DNA from: Janthinobacterium lividum PAMC 25724
GTDB taxonomy: Bacteria > Pseudomonadota > Gammaproteobacteria > Burkholderiales > Burkholderiaceae_D
Length of the DNA stretch: 64,000 nucleotides
NCBI GenBank assembly: GCA_000242815.2
Contig: AHHB01000021.1
Coordinates: forward strand, 62,001-126,000
Direction: 5' to 3'
Numbering within the stretch: the stretch's first letter is position 1; each line of letters starts with the position of its first letter. The translations under genes were made by a program, and so were the position numbers. The notes below the pieces were generated by a model. The model saw only the letters and a program-made list of their open reading frames with translations. It was not told where the DNA came from and made no database searches. Positions 35,074-43,776 of the stretch are shown here, in pieces.

Positions 35074-37197
35074 ATGGCAGCCAGTTTGTGGTTTGCGGTA
35101 GCCTGCGGCTTGCTCGCAGTCATTTACGGTGTGATGTCGCGTAGCTGGATCTTGCGCCAGGATCCCGGTAACGCGCGCATGCAGGAAATCGCGCTAGCCA
35201 TCGAGCAGGGTGCGGCCGCCTATCTGGCGCGCCAGTACCGTACCATCGCGTTTGTGGGCGTGGTGTTGCTGATCGCCATCTATGCGCTGCTTGGCCTGCA
35301 TACGGCGCTGGGCTTTTTGATCGGCGCCGTGCTCTCGGGCGCCTGCGGCTTCATCGGCATGAATGTCTCGGTGCGGGCCAATGTGCGCACGGCGCAAGCG
35401 GCCACGCTGGGTATCAACCAAGCTTTGAGCGTGGCCTTCAAGGGCGGAGCGATCACCGGCATGCTGGTGGTCGGTTTGGGCCTCTTGGGCGTGACCCTGT
35501 TCTACTGGCTGCTGGTGATGACGGGTGCGCCCGGCCTGAGCCAGCATGACTTGATCAAGCCCCTGATCGGATTGGCCTTCGGCGCTTCGCTTATTTCCAT
35601 CTTCGCTCGCCTCGGTGGCGGCATTTTTACCAAGGGCGCCGACGTGGGCGCTGACCTGGTAGGCAAGGTCGAGGCGGGCATCCCCGAGGACGATCCGCGC
35701 AATCCTGCCGTCATCGCCGACAACGTGGGCGACAACGTGGGCGACTGCGCCGGCATGGCGGCCGACCTGTTCGAAACCTATGTCGTGACCCTGATCGCCA
35801 CCATGCTGCTGGGCGCATTGCTGATGGCGCAGGCCAGCAGCACGGCCATCATTTATCCGCTGCTGCTGGGCGCCGTCTCCATCCTCGGGTCCATCGTCGG
35901 CTGCGCGATGGTGAAGACCAAGCCGGGCGCGAAGATCATGTCGGCCCTGTACACGGGCCTGTGGTGGGCTGCTGGCTTGTCGCTGCTCGGCTTTGCCGTG
36001 GTGACGTGGCTGCTGTGGCCCGACGACGCCATGCGCTACAAGATGATGGGCGCTACCGTCGTCGGCATCGTGCTCACCGGCCTGATGGTCTACATCACCG
36101 AGTACTACACGGGCACGGATTTCAAACCCGTGCGCCATATCGCCGAAGCGTCGACGACGGGTCACGGTACGAATATCATCGCCGGCCTGGGCGTATCGAT
36201 GAAGTCCACCGCTTACCCGGTGCTGGCCGTCTGCGTCGCCATCCTCGTCTCGTATCAATTGGCCGGCCTGTACGGCATCGCCATTGCAGCGACGGCCATG
36301 CTGTCGATGGCGGGCATCATCGTCGCGCTCGACGCGTATGGCCCGATCACCGATAACGCGGGCGGCATCGCCGAAATGTCGGGCCTGCCCGACTCCGTGC
36401 GCGCCATCACCGATCCGCTCGATGCCGTGGGCAACACCACCAAAGCCGTCACCAAAGGTTATGCCATCGGTTCGGCCGGGCTGGCCGCGCTGGTGCTGTT
36501 CGCCGACTACACGCATGCGCTCGAATCGGTGGGCCAGCACATCACCTTTGATTTGTCTAACCCCATGGTCATCGTTGGCCTCTTCATCGGTGGCCTGATA
36601 CCGTATCTGTTCGGCGCCATGGCGATGGAAGCGGTGGGCCGCGCTGCGGGTGCCGTGGTGGTCGAAGTGCGGCGCCAGTTCCGCGATATCAAGGACATCA
36701 TGGAAGGCACGGCGCGGCCCGAATACGACAAGGCCGTCGACATGCTGACGGCGTCGGCTATCCGGGAAATGATCGTACCCTCGCTGTTGCCGGTGGTGGT
36801 GCCCGTCGTTGTCGGCATGCTGCTGGGGCCAGCGGCGCTGGGCGGGCTCTTGATGGGCACCATCGTGACGGGCCTGTTCGTGGCCATTTCCATGACCACG
36901 GGCGGCGGCGCCTGGGACAACGCCAAGAAATATATCGAGGATGGCCACTTCGGCGGCAAGGGCTCGGAGGCGCACAAGGCGGCCGTCACGGGCGACACGG
37001 TGGGCGACCCGTACAAGGACACGGCGGGACCGGCCGTGAACCCCTTGATCAAGATTATCAATATCGTGGCCCTGTTGCTGGTGCCGCTGCTGCCGGCCAA
37101 GGGCTGGCTGGAGGTCAGGGCACCGGTGTCCAGTCATGCGATCGCAGCGCCGGTCTTGGCGCCGGTGACACCGGTGCAAGTATTGCCGGCGCAGTAA
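35074..37197 (+). CDS. hppA: Membrane-bound proton-pumping pyrophosphatase
   Basis: A 707-residue membrane pyrophosphatase with about 16 transmembrane helices that couples pyrophosphate hydrolysis to proton export. The substrate site [20 protein letters not shown] and the following [15 protein letters not shown] are intact, as are the second and third Asp-rich loops ([40 protein letters not shown]). [17 protein letters not shown] carries Lys at the position that marks the K+-independent class. GAAGGGG precedes ATG 35074. The C-terminus is extended by a Pro/Ala/Val-rich tail. Confidence 0.95.
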   Translation: MAASLWFAVACGLLAVIYGVMSRSWILRQDPGNARMQEIALAIEQGAAAYLARQYRTIAFVGVVLLIAIYALLGLHTALGFLIGAVLSGACGFIGMNVSVRANVRTAQAATLGINQALSVAFKGGAITGMLVVGLGLLGVTLFYWLLVMTGAPGLSQHDLIKPLIGLAFGASLISIFARLGGGIFTKGADVGADLVGKVEAGIPEDDPRNPAVIADNVGDNVGDCAGMAADLFETYVVTLIATMLLGALLMAQASSTAIIYPLLLGAVSILGSIVGCAMVKTKPGAKIMSALYTGLWWAAGLSLLGFAVVTWLLWPDDAMRYKMMGATVVGIVLTGLMVYITEYYTGTDFKPVRHIAEASTTGHGTNIIAGLGVSMKSTAYPVLAVCVAILVSYQLAGLYGIAIAATAMLSMAGIIVALDAYGPITDNAGGIAEMSGLPDSVRAITDPLDAVGNTTKAVTKGYAIGSAGLAALVLFADYTHALESVGQHITFDLSNPMVIVGLFIGGLIPYLFGAMAMEAVGRAAGAVVVEVRRQFRDIKDIMEGTARPEYDKAVDMLTASAIREMIVPSLLPVVVPVVVGMLLGPAALGGLLMGTIVTGLFVAISMTTGGGAWDNAKKYIEDGHFGGKGSEAHKAAVTGDTVGDPYKDTAGPAVNPLIKIINIVALLLVPLLPAKGWLEVRAPVSSHAIAAPVLAPVTPVQVLPAQ

Positions 37198-37210
37198 GGC
37201 TACTCCTGCC

Positions 37211-37236
37211 CGCCCCGCATCACATGCTGCGGGGCG
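37211..37236. terminator. GC-rich hairpin between convergent hppA and TonB receptor genes
   Basis: A 9-bp perfect stem CGCCCCGCA / TGCGGGGCG with an 8-nt loop sits in the 47-bp gap. It has no clear T-tract, so it may act as a bidirectional weak terminator. Confidence 0.5.
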
Positions 37237-37244
37237 GTGCCGCG

Positions 37245-39320
37245 TCAGAAGCGCGACGTCAGGCCTGCAAACATGCGCCGCCCTGGCACGTAATAGGTGA
37301 CCAAGCCATCGTTTGCCGGGCCCTTCTTGAACAGGTTTTCCACGCCGCCGCGCAGCGTCCAGTGCGGCGTGACCTTGTACGACACGACCGCGTCAACGAT
37401 GGTGTAGGCCTTGTTGGGCGTGCGGCGCGTCGCGGAACGTGACTCGGCGTCCAGTTCCTTGCCCGTGTACTGGGCCGATACTTCACCGAACAACTGGTCG
37501 TTCACTTGCCAGCCCAGTGCCGAATACAGCGACACTTTCGGCGTTGACAGCAAGTTCACTCCGGTAGTGAGGTTTTTCGCTTCCGCCATGTAGGTCAGGT
37601 TGTTACGCCAATTCACATGTTTCGTCAGGGGGATGGTGAGTGTGCCTTCGAGCCCGCTGGTGCGCGCTTTCTGGATATTCGTCATCTTGGTCCACCATTG
37701 TCCCTGGAAGAAGCCCAGCGGCGCATAGTCGATCTTGTTCTTGAAATCCGTGCTGAAATACGTCAGCCCGGCATCCCAACCGTTGTGTTCGTACGCCACG
37801 CCGATTTCGGTCGCGGTGCTCGTTTCCGGCGTCAACTCCGCGTTGCCAGCCATGTAGCAGCCGCCCTTGATGTAACCGAGTGGACGCAGGCCGTTGCAGC
37901 CGCCGCCGCCTGACTGTGTGGCGGCGCCCGGCGAGTTTTCCTTCAGGCTGGGGGCACGGAAGCCTTGCGACACGCCACCCTTGACGGTCCAGGCTGGCAA
38001 AGGGTGGTACACCAGATACAGGCGCGGGCTGTAGTGGTTGCCGAACTTGCCGTGGTGATCGAGGCGCAGGCCGGCCGTGGCCGTCAAGTCCTCGCGCAGG
38101 AACAGCTGATCTTCCGCGAACAGTGCCGAGGTGGTGCCGGACAAGGTTGCGCCGCTCACGGGATTGCCCAGGTAATCGGTGGGCAAGGTGCCGATGGTGT
38201 CCGTATTCGTCAATTGTTGGTGTTTCCATTGGCCGCCCATCACCAGCAGTTGCTCGACGCCCCAGCCCAGGCGTTTTTCCAGGGCCGCGTCCAGCGTGCT
38301 GTCCTTGGACTTGGCCAGCGTCCCGATGAACTGGTTGTCATAGTCGTTATGGTACAGATTGACCTTGGCCTTGCCGAAATCATAGCGGCCTTCATAGTCG
38401 AGGCCCACGCTCTTACGGATCAGCTTGCTTGCGCCCCAAGCACCGAACAGTGGCCTGCCGTTCTGGTTCAGCGTGGGCGAATCGCTCGCTTCCTGGCGGC
38501 CATAGCTGGCGTCCAGCGACAGGCTGTGCTTGTTATTTATGGCCCAGTTCAGCTGGCCGCTCATGGTCTGGTTGCGTTCGCCACCTATGCCGCCTGCCTT
38601 GCCGTTGCTGCGTTCATCGGGTTTTTGTTCCGATTGCGCGATGCCGATGCGCATGCCGACGGACTCCGACAGGGGGCCGGCCAGATTCAATCCCAACTGG
38701 TGCGCCGTGCCGCGGCCGCTGTCCTGCGGCTGCGTGTAGTTGGCCGTAGCCGTACCGTTCCACTTGCCCGGCACCTTGCGCGTGATGATGTTGATCACGC
38801 CGCCCATGGCGTCCGAACCGTACAGCGAGGACATGGGGCCGCGCACCACTTCGATGCGCTCGATCATGTCGGGCGAGATCCAGTTCAAGTCCTGGCGGCC
38901 CAGGTCGGGGCGGTAAGCCGTGTCGGCCGAGCTGCCGACGCGCTTGCCATCGACCAGGATCAAGGTGTATTTGTCGGGCAAGCCGCGCAGTTTGATCTTC
39001 GATTCTTCGCCGACCGGGCTGGTGCCGCCCGTCACGCCGGGAATGCGGCGCAGCAAGGTGTTGAGGTCATACACGGGCTGGCGTTCGATTTCTTCGCGCG
39101 TGATGACGCTGATGCTGGCCGGCGCATCCTGGATATCGATGGCCGTACCCGATGCGGTAACGACGACCGTGTTCATGCTGGGATCGGCGGCTACATGGGC
39201 TTCGGCCCAGGCGCTGCTGACGGCCAGCGACAGCAGGCAGGGCAGTAGCCGGGTGGCACAATACACGGCGCGGGCGGGATTGGAAACGGGGCTTACGAAG
39301 GTGGGACTACGCTTGGTCAT
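37245..39320 (-). CDS. TonB-dependent receptor (CirA/FepA-like, catecholate siderophore type)
   Basis: A 691-residue outer-membrane receptor. After a signal peptide (ending near SSAWAEA) come a TonB-box-like stretch (NTVVVTASG), a plug domain (residues about 60-170; DAPASISVITREEIERQPVY, IKLRGLPDKYTLILVDGKRV, ERIEVVRGPMSSLYGSDAMG) and a 22-strand-type barrel ending in GRRMFAGLTSRF. The order is typical of CirA/FepA-type receptors; the exact ligand is unknown. A Fur-box-like site lies 95 bp upstream, so iron repression is likely. It is convergent with hppA. Confidence 0.92.
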   Translation of the reverse strand: MTKRSPTFVSPVSNPARAVYCATRLLPCLLSLAVSSAWAEAHVAADPSMNTVVVTASGTAIDIQDAPASISVITREEIERQPVYDLNTLLRRIPGVTGGTSPVGEESKIKLRGLPDKYTLILVDGKRVGSSADTAYRPDLGRQDLNWISPDMIERIEVVRGPMSSLYGSDAMGGVINIITRKVPGKWNGTATANYTQPQDSGRGTAHQLGLNLAGPLSESVGMRIGIAQSEQKPDERSNGKAGGIGGERNQTMSGQLNWAINNKHSLSLDASYGRQEASDSPTLNQNGRPLFGAWGASKLIRKSVGLDYEGRYDFGKAKVNLYHNDYDNQFIGTLAKSKDSTLDAALEKRLGWGVEQLLVMGGQWKHQQLTNTDTIGTLPTDYLGNPVSGATLSGTTSALFAEDQLFLREDLTATAGLRLDHHGKFGNHYSPRLYLVYHPLPAWTVKGGVSQGFRAPSLKENSPGAATQSGGGGCNGLRPLGYIKGGCYMAGNAELTPETSTATEIGVAYEHNGWDAGLTYFSTDFKNKIDYAPLGFFQGQWWTKMTNIQKARTSGLEGTLTIPLTKHVNWRNNLTYMAEAKNLTTGVNLLSTPKVSLYSALGWQVNDQLFGEVSAQYTGKELDAESRSATRRTPNKAYTIVDAVVSYKVTPHWTLRGGVENLFKKGPANDGLVTYYVPGRRMFAGLTSRF

Positions 39321-39414
39321 GGTGAGTTTTCCGGAACTTGTTATTGCCTGGCTACCGTCCGGGTGGCTCGGGTATGAATGAAAAGAAAATATACTGTGCT
39401 CGAATCCTGTCAGT

Positions 39415-39433
39415 GAGAATAAGAATCGTTAGC
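39415..39433 (-). promoter_or_regulatory. Fur-box-like operator
   Basis: GAGAATAAGAATCGTTAGC matches 14 of 19 positions of the consensus GATAATGATAATCATTATC by direct comparison. It is 95 bp upstream of the TonB receptor start. Confidence 0.7.
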
Positions 39434-39670
39434 ATTCTAATGCCATCCTGGCAAGAAGGAAAGTCTTGAACGGAAATAAAACACTGTTGCAAGCTGCGCA
39501 TGGCAGGGGCAATTGTCAGCTTGTTAGCTTCGCTGGCATGTGGCATGGCGTGTGCCAATAAAGAAAGTCGTGCGATGGCAACAACGATCAGGGCAGGCGC
39601 ATGTGCGCTGTTGCTGCAAGTTTTCGCTAAGAGAGCGTAAAAGTGGCTACAATTGTCGCCGACATTACGT

Positions 39671-39690
39671 TTACGTTTACGTAAGCGTAA
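39671..39690 (+). promoter_or_regulatory. LiuR-like palindromic operator
   Basis: TTACGTTTACGTAAGCGTAA is a near-perfect palindrome (one mismatched pair), similar to MerR-family LiuR sites found before branched-chain amino-acid and fatty-acid degradation genes in proteobacteria. It lies 69 bp before the SDR start. Confidence 0.5.
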
Positions 39691-39758
39691 TGCATGACGC
39701 CATGCACCATGCAACCATCGGATGCTGGGAAAGCGGCCCTTATCACTCAGGAGATTTC

Positions 39759-40517
39759 ATGCAGATTCAGGACAATGTATTCATCATCACCGGCGGCGCA
39801 TCGGGTTTGGGCGCGGCCACGGCGCGCATGCTGACGGCCGCTGGCGGCAAGGTCGTACTGGCCGACGTGCAGACGGAGGCGGGCCAGGCATTGGCCGCTG
39901 AACTGAACGGCGTGTTCGTGCAGTGCGATGTCACGTCGGAAGAAGATGGCATGGCCGTGGTGGCAGCGGCAGGCAAGCTGGGGGTATTGCGCGGCTTGGT
40001 CAATTGCGCCGGCGTAGCGCCTGCCGTGAAAACCGTGGGCAAGGATGGCCCGCATCCGCTGGCCCTGTTCCAGAAAGTCGTCAACATCAATCTGGTGGGC
40101 ACCTTCAATATGTGCCGCCTGGCGGCCGACGCCATGGCCAGGCAGGATGCGACCGCTGAAGGCGAGCGCGGCATCATCATCAACACCGCTTCCGTGGCCG
40201 CTTACGATGGCCAGATCGGCCAGGCCGCGTACGCGTCGTCGAAGGCGGCAGTGGTAGGCCTGACTCTGCCGATGGCACGCGACCTGTCGCGCAGCGGTAT
40301 CCGCGTCATGACGGTGGCGCCTGGCATTTTTGAGACGCCGATGCTGCTGGGCATGCCGGCCGAAGTGCAGGATGCGCTGGGCAAGATGGTGCCGTTCCCT
40401 TCGCGCCTGGGCAAGCCCGGCGAATACGCGCAACTGGTGAAAGCCATCGTGGAAAACATCATGCTCAATGGCGAGACCATCCGCCTTGACGGCGCGATTC
40501 GCATGCAGCCGAAATAA
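39759..40517 (+). CDS. SDR-family 3-hydroxyacyl-CoA dehydrogenase (type II-like)
   Basis: A 252-residue short-chain dehydrogenase. The NAD site is ITGGASGLGAATARM, the acidic LADVQTE suggests NAD(H), and the active site has Ser in NTASVAAYDGQIGQAAY with YxxxK as YASSKAAVVGLTLPMARDLS. The whole sequence resembles the 3-hydroxy-2-methylbutyryl-CoA/3-hydroxyacyl-CoA dehydrogenase type 2 family of isoleucine and fatty-acid breakdown. AGGAG precedes the ATG. The LiuR-like palindrome upstream supports this metabolic role. It is single-gene in layout. Confidence 0.88.
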   Translation: MQIQDNVFIITGGASGLGAATARMLTAAGGKVVLADVQTEAGQALAAELNGVFVQCDVTSEEDGMAVVAAAGKLGVLRGLVNCAGVAPAVKTVGKDGPHPLALFQKVVNINLVGTFNMCRLAADAMARQDATAEGERGIIINTASVAAYDGQIGQAAYASSKAAVVGLTLPMARDLSRSGIRVMTVAPGIFETPMLLGMPAEVQDALGKMVPFPSRLGKPGEYAQLVKAIVENIMLNGETIRLDGAIRMQPK

Positions 40518-40678
40518 CAGCATCCGGGCACTGCCCAGGGCGTCGCTGCATGCTCCGGGCTTGTCATGCTGCGTGCCATCCGCCCTGTTTTCGGCCACGC
40601 GCCTGCCCCTGTAGATTGCCATGCACTCTGACGCGGACAGTGCCCTGGCGGGTATTTGATGTAGGATGCCGCCGTATG

Positions 40679-40715
40679 GGGCGTACAGCCTTGCCGGGCT
40701 GTACGCCCTTTTTTT
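40679..40715 (+). terminator. Strong intrinsic terminator 12 nt before ggt
   Basis: A 12-bp perfect stem GGGCGTACAGCC / GGCTGTACGCCC with a 6-nt loop is followed by seven T residues. It may end the SDR transcript, but it sits so close to the ggt ribosome site that it could also act as an attenuator for ggt. Confidence 0.9.
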
Positions 40716-40727
40716 ATCGGAGAATCC

Positions 40728-42503
40728 ATGATCATATTGAAGCCGCTGGCGCTGAGCCTGACCTTGCTGGGAGCGCTCGTTGCCAGTCCCGTATTTGCCG
40801 AAGTGCCGCAAAGGGCGCCGGAAATTGCCACCGCATATACGGAAAAATCAGGTTGGGCGGCGCAGAAAAACATGGTCGCCGCCGCCAATCCTCTGGCCGC
40901 CGATGCCGGCTACCAGATGCTCAAAATAGGCGGTAGCGCCATCGATGCGGCCATCGCCACGCAGTTGGTGCTTACTTTGGTCGAACCACAATCGTCGGGC
41001 ATCGGCGGCGGCGCCTTTTTGCTGTATTCCACGGCCAAGGGCGTGCAAGCGTTTGACGGGCGCGAAACGGCGCCTGCCGCTGCCGACGAACACCTGTTCC
41101 AGAATGCCGACGGCACAGCTGTTTCGCGCGCGACGGGCGTGGTGGGCGGGCGTTCCGTGGGTGCGCCGGGCGTGCTGCGCATGCTCGAACTGGCGCACAA
41201 GGAGCATGGCAAGCTGCCGTGGGCGACCCTGTTCGGCCCCGCCATCAGCCTGGCGCATGATGGCTTTCCCGTCAGTCAGCGCCTCCACGGCCTGTTGAAC
41301 TGGGATCAGGCGCTGAAGCGCGACCCTGTCGCCGCCGCCTATTTTTATGACCAGCAAGGCAAGGCATGGCCCGTTGGCCATGTGCTGAAAAACCCGCAGC
41401 TGGCACGCACCCTGCGCGAGATCGCCCTCGGTGGCGCCGACGCCTTTTACCAAGGCCGCATCGCGCGCGACATCGCCGCCAAGGTGGCGTCGCACCCGAG
41501 CAATCCGGGCAAGCTGACGGCGCGCGATATCGCCGCTTATCAGGCCAAGGTGCGCGAACCCGTGTGCAGCGACTACAAGGCCTGGACCGTGTGCGGCATG
41601 CCGCCGCCATCGTCGGGCGGCATCGCCATCGCGCAGATGCTGGGCATGCTGGAAGTGAAAGATATCCGGCCGTATGCGCCCGTCGATGGCGTGCTCGATG
41701 CGCAAGCGATCCATTTGTTTACGGAAGTGGGACGCCTGGCCTACGCCGACCGCAACCGCTACGTGGCCGATACCGACTTCGTGCCGCTGCCGGGCAAGGG
41801 CATCGCCTCCCTGCTCGATAAAAACTACCTGGCGCAGCGCGCCTCGTTGATCGGCGAGAAATCCATGCGCCGCGCCTTGCCCGGCACGCCGCCCGGCATG
41901 CAGGTGGCGTGGGGCATGGATAACGCCCTGCAGCGTCCGTCGACCTCGCACCTGGTGGCGGTGGACGCCTTCGGCGGCGGCCTGTCGATGACCAGCAGCG
42001 TGGAAGACGCGTTCGGCTCGCGCCAGATGGTCGACGGCTTTTTGCTCAATAACCAGTTGACGGATTTCTCGTTCGATTCGCGCGATGCCGATGGCCCGAT
42101 TGCCAATCGCGTCGAAGCGGGCAAGCGTCCGCGTAGCGCCATGTCGCCCACTCTCGTGTTTGAGAAGGGCACGCACAAGCTGGTGCTGGCGACGGGATCG
42201 CCCGGCGGCTCGTCCATCATCAATTATGTGGCCAAGGTACTGGTCGGCACCATGGATTGGGGCTTGAACGTGCAGCAGGCGATCAGCTTGCCGAACTTCG
42301 GCAGCCGCAATGGCCCGACGGAGCTGGAAAAAGGGCGTGCGCCGGCAGCCCAGGTCGCGGCGCTGCAAGCCATGGGCCACGAGGTGCGCGTCATCGAACA
42401 AAATTCCGGCTTGCAGGGCATCATGCGCCTCAATGCGCATGGCAAGGATTTTTGGTTTGGTGGCGCGGACCCGCGGCGCGAGGGCATGGTCCGAGGAGAT
42501 TAA
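40728..42503 (+). CDS. ggt: Gamma-glutamyltransferase
   Basis: A 591-residue periplasmic Ntn-hydrolase that transfers or hydrolyses the gamma-glutamyl group of glutathione. It has a signal peptide (LALSLTLLGALVASPVFAE), a large subunit (SGIGGGAFLLYSTAKGVQAF, DGRETAPA) and a cleavage site whose catalytic Thr is in RPSTSHLVAVDAFGG at about residue 406; the small subunit keeps GSPGGSSIINYV. The processing Thr context (ST rather than TT) is slightly unusual but common in this branch. CGGAGAA precedes the ATG. A terminator hairpin sits just upstream. Confidence 0.95.
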   Translation: MIILKPLALSLTLLGALVASPVFAEVPQRAPEIATAYTEKSGWAAQKNMVAAANPLAADAGYQMLKIGGSAIDAAIATQLVLTLVEPQSSGIGGGAFLLYSTAKGVQAFDGRETAPAAADEHLFQNADGTAVSRATGVVGGRSVGAPGVLRMLELAHKEHGKLPWATLFGPAISLAHDGFPVSQRLHGLLNWDQALKRDPVAAAYFYDQQGKAWPVGHVLKNPQLARTLREIALGGADAFYQGRIARDIAAKVASHPSNPGKLTARDIAAYQAKVREPVCSDYKAWTVCGMPPPSSGGIAIAQMLGMLEVKDIRPYAPVDGVLDAQAIHLFTEVGRLAYADRNRYVADTDFVPLPGKGIASLLDKNYLAQRASLIGEKSMRRALPGTPPGMQVAWGMDNALQRPSTSHLVAVDAFGGGLSMTSSVEDAFGSRQMVDGFLLNNQLTDFSFDSRDADGPIANRVEAGKRPRSAMSPTLVFEKGTHKLVLATGSPGGSSIINYVAKVLVGTMDWGLNVQQAISLPNFGSRNGPTELEKGRAPAAQVAALQAMGHEVRVIEQNSGLQGIMRLNAHGKDFWFGGADPRREGMVRGD

Positions 42504-42553
42504 TTTGTCCTAAACTTTTCCACAAAGCATCCAGACCCTGCTAATCTGCCAGC

Positions 42554-43723
42554 ATGGGAATGCAAAATAAAACAGGCTTGATACTCACTGGAGGGGGCGC
42601 TCGTGCCGCCTACCAGGTGGGCGTGCTGCAGGCGATTTCGGCGATTCTGTGGGAAGCGGGCTGGGCGCCGGCGCGCAACCCGTTCGACATCATTTGCGGC
42701 ACCTCGGCTGGCGCCATCAACGCCACGGCGCTGGCCTGTCGGGCAGACAATTTCGGCGAAGGCGTGCAAAAGCTGCTCGACGTGTGGCAGCACATCCAGG
42801 TCGAGCAAGTCTACCGCGCCGATTCGCTGGGCGTGATCCGTTCGGGCGCGCGCTGGTTGTCGCTGCTGTCGTTCGGCTGGCTGCTGCGCCAGTGGCATGC
42901 GTCGCCGCCCAACTCCCTGCTCGACAATACCCCCTTGGTCAGCCTCTTGCACCGCATGCTCGACTTGCCGCGCCTGGACGCGGCGCTGGCCGATGGTTTG
43001 CTCCATGCGCTGGCCGTGACGGCGTCGTCGTATACGGGCAGCCGCCACATGACGTTTTACCAGACGGCCGCCGAGATCGCGCCCTGGGTGCGCACGCAGC
43101 GCGTGGCCCTGCAAGACCAGATCGGCGTGGAACACTTGCTCGCCTCGGCTGCCATCCCCTTCATTTTCCCCGCCGTGCCCCTGTACGTGGGCGGCCAGCG
43201 CGAGTACTGCGGCGATGGATCGATGCGCCAACTGGCGCCAATTTCCCCGGCCATCCACCTGGGTGCGAACAAAGTGCTGGTGGTGGGGGCGGGGCGCATG
43301 ACGGAACCGGCGCCCGGTCCGGGCGATGCGGCGCCCTACCCGAGCCTGGCGCAGATCGCCGGCCATGCACTATCGTCGATCTTCCTCGATGGCCTGGCCG
43401 TCGACATCGAGCGCTTGAACCGCATCAACCTCACGCTGTCGATGCTGCCGCCTGAATTTCTGGGCAAGACGGCATTGAAACCGGTGCAATTGCTGGTCAT
43501 CGCGCCTTCCGAACGGCTCGATGCCATCGCCAGCCGGCACATCGGCAGTTTGCCCCGCCCGATACGCACCATGTTGTCGGGCATCGGTGCGGCCGAAGCG
43601 CGCGGCGCGGCATTGGCATCGTATTTATTGTTTGAATCGACGTATACTAACGAGTTGATCCGTCTTGGACAGCGCGATACGCAGGCCCGCAAGGACGATG
43701 TACTGACGTTTTTTGGTTCTTGA
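42554..43723 (+). CDS. Patatin-like phospholipase
   Basis: A 389-residue acyl hydrolase. The oxyanion-hole loop is LTGGGARAAYQVGVL, the nucleophile Ser lies in CGTSAGAINATALA (GxSxG at about residue 50), and the catalytic Asp is in CGDGSMRQLAPISPA, together the Ser-Asp dyad of patatins. There is no signal peptide, so it is likely cytoplasmic or membrane-associated; the substrate lipid is unknown. The start ATG 42554 lacks a clear ribosome site. It is 50 bp after ggt on the same strand. Confidence 0.9.
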   Translation: MGMQNKTGLILTGGGARAAYQVGVLQAISAILWEAGWAPARNPFDIICGTSAGAINATALACRADNFGEGVQKLLDVWQHIQVEQVYRADSLGVIRSGARWLSLLSFGWLLRQWHASPPNSLLDNTPLVSLLHRMLDLPRLDAALADGLLHALAVTASSYTGSRHMTFYQTAAEIAPWVRTQRVALQDQIGVEHLLASAAIPFIFPAVPLYVGGQREYCGDGSMRQLAPISPAIHLGANKVLVVGAGRMTEPAPGPGDAAPYPSLAQIAGHALSSIFLDGLAVDIERLNRINLTLSMLPPEFLGKTALKPVQLLVIAPSERLDAIASRHIGSLPRPIRTMLSGIGAAEARGAALASYLLFESTYTNELIRLGQRDTQARKDDVLTFFGS

Positions 43724-43776
43724 GACGGCCTGCGTAACAGTAGCCGGAATTTTCGCGTTTTTTTGACAGGACGATT

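Larger units (their letters stand above)
39321..39758. other. Divergent regulatory region between TonB receptor and SDR genes
   Basis: 438 bp without a supported gene. It holds a Fur-box-like site (39415-39433) facing the receptor and a LiuR-like palindrome (39671-39690) facing the SDR gene. The 120-codon minus-strand frame inside it shows no protein-like features. Confidence 0.6.

Noticed and set aside
35194-37179. 661-codon minus-strand ORF opposite hppA
   Set aside because: Its composition (His/Arg/Gln/Asp-rich) is the mirror of GC-rich codons of the pyrophosphatase; no domain.
37965-39248. 427-codon plus-strand ORF opposite the TonB receptor
   Set aside because: A shadow frame of the receptor gene, with no ribosome site or family features.
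39352-39714. 120-codon minus-strand ORF between TonB receptor and SDR
   Set aside because: It covers both regulatory palindromes and lacks protein-like composition or a ribosome site.
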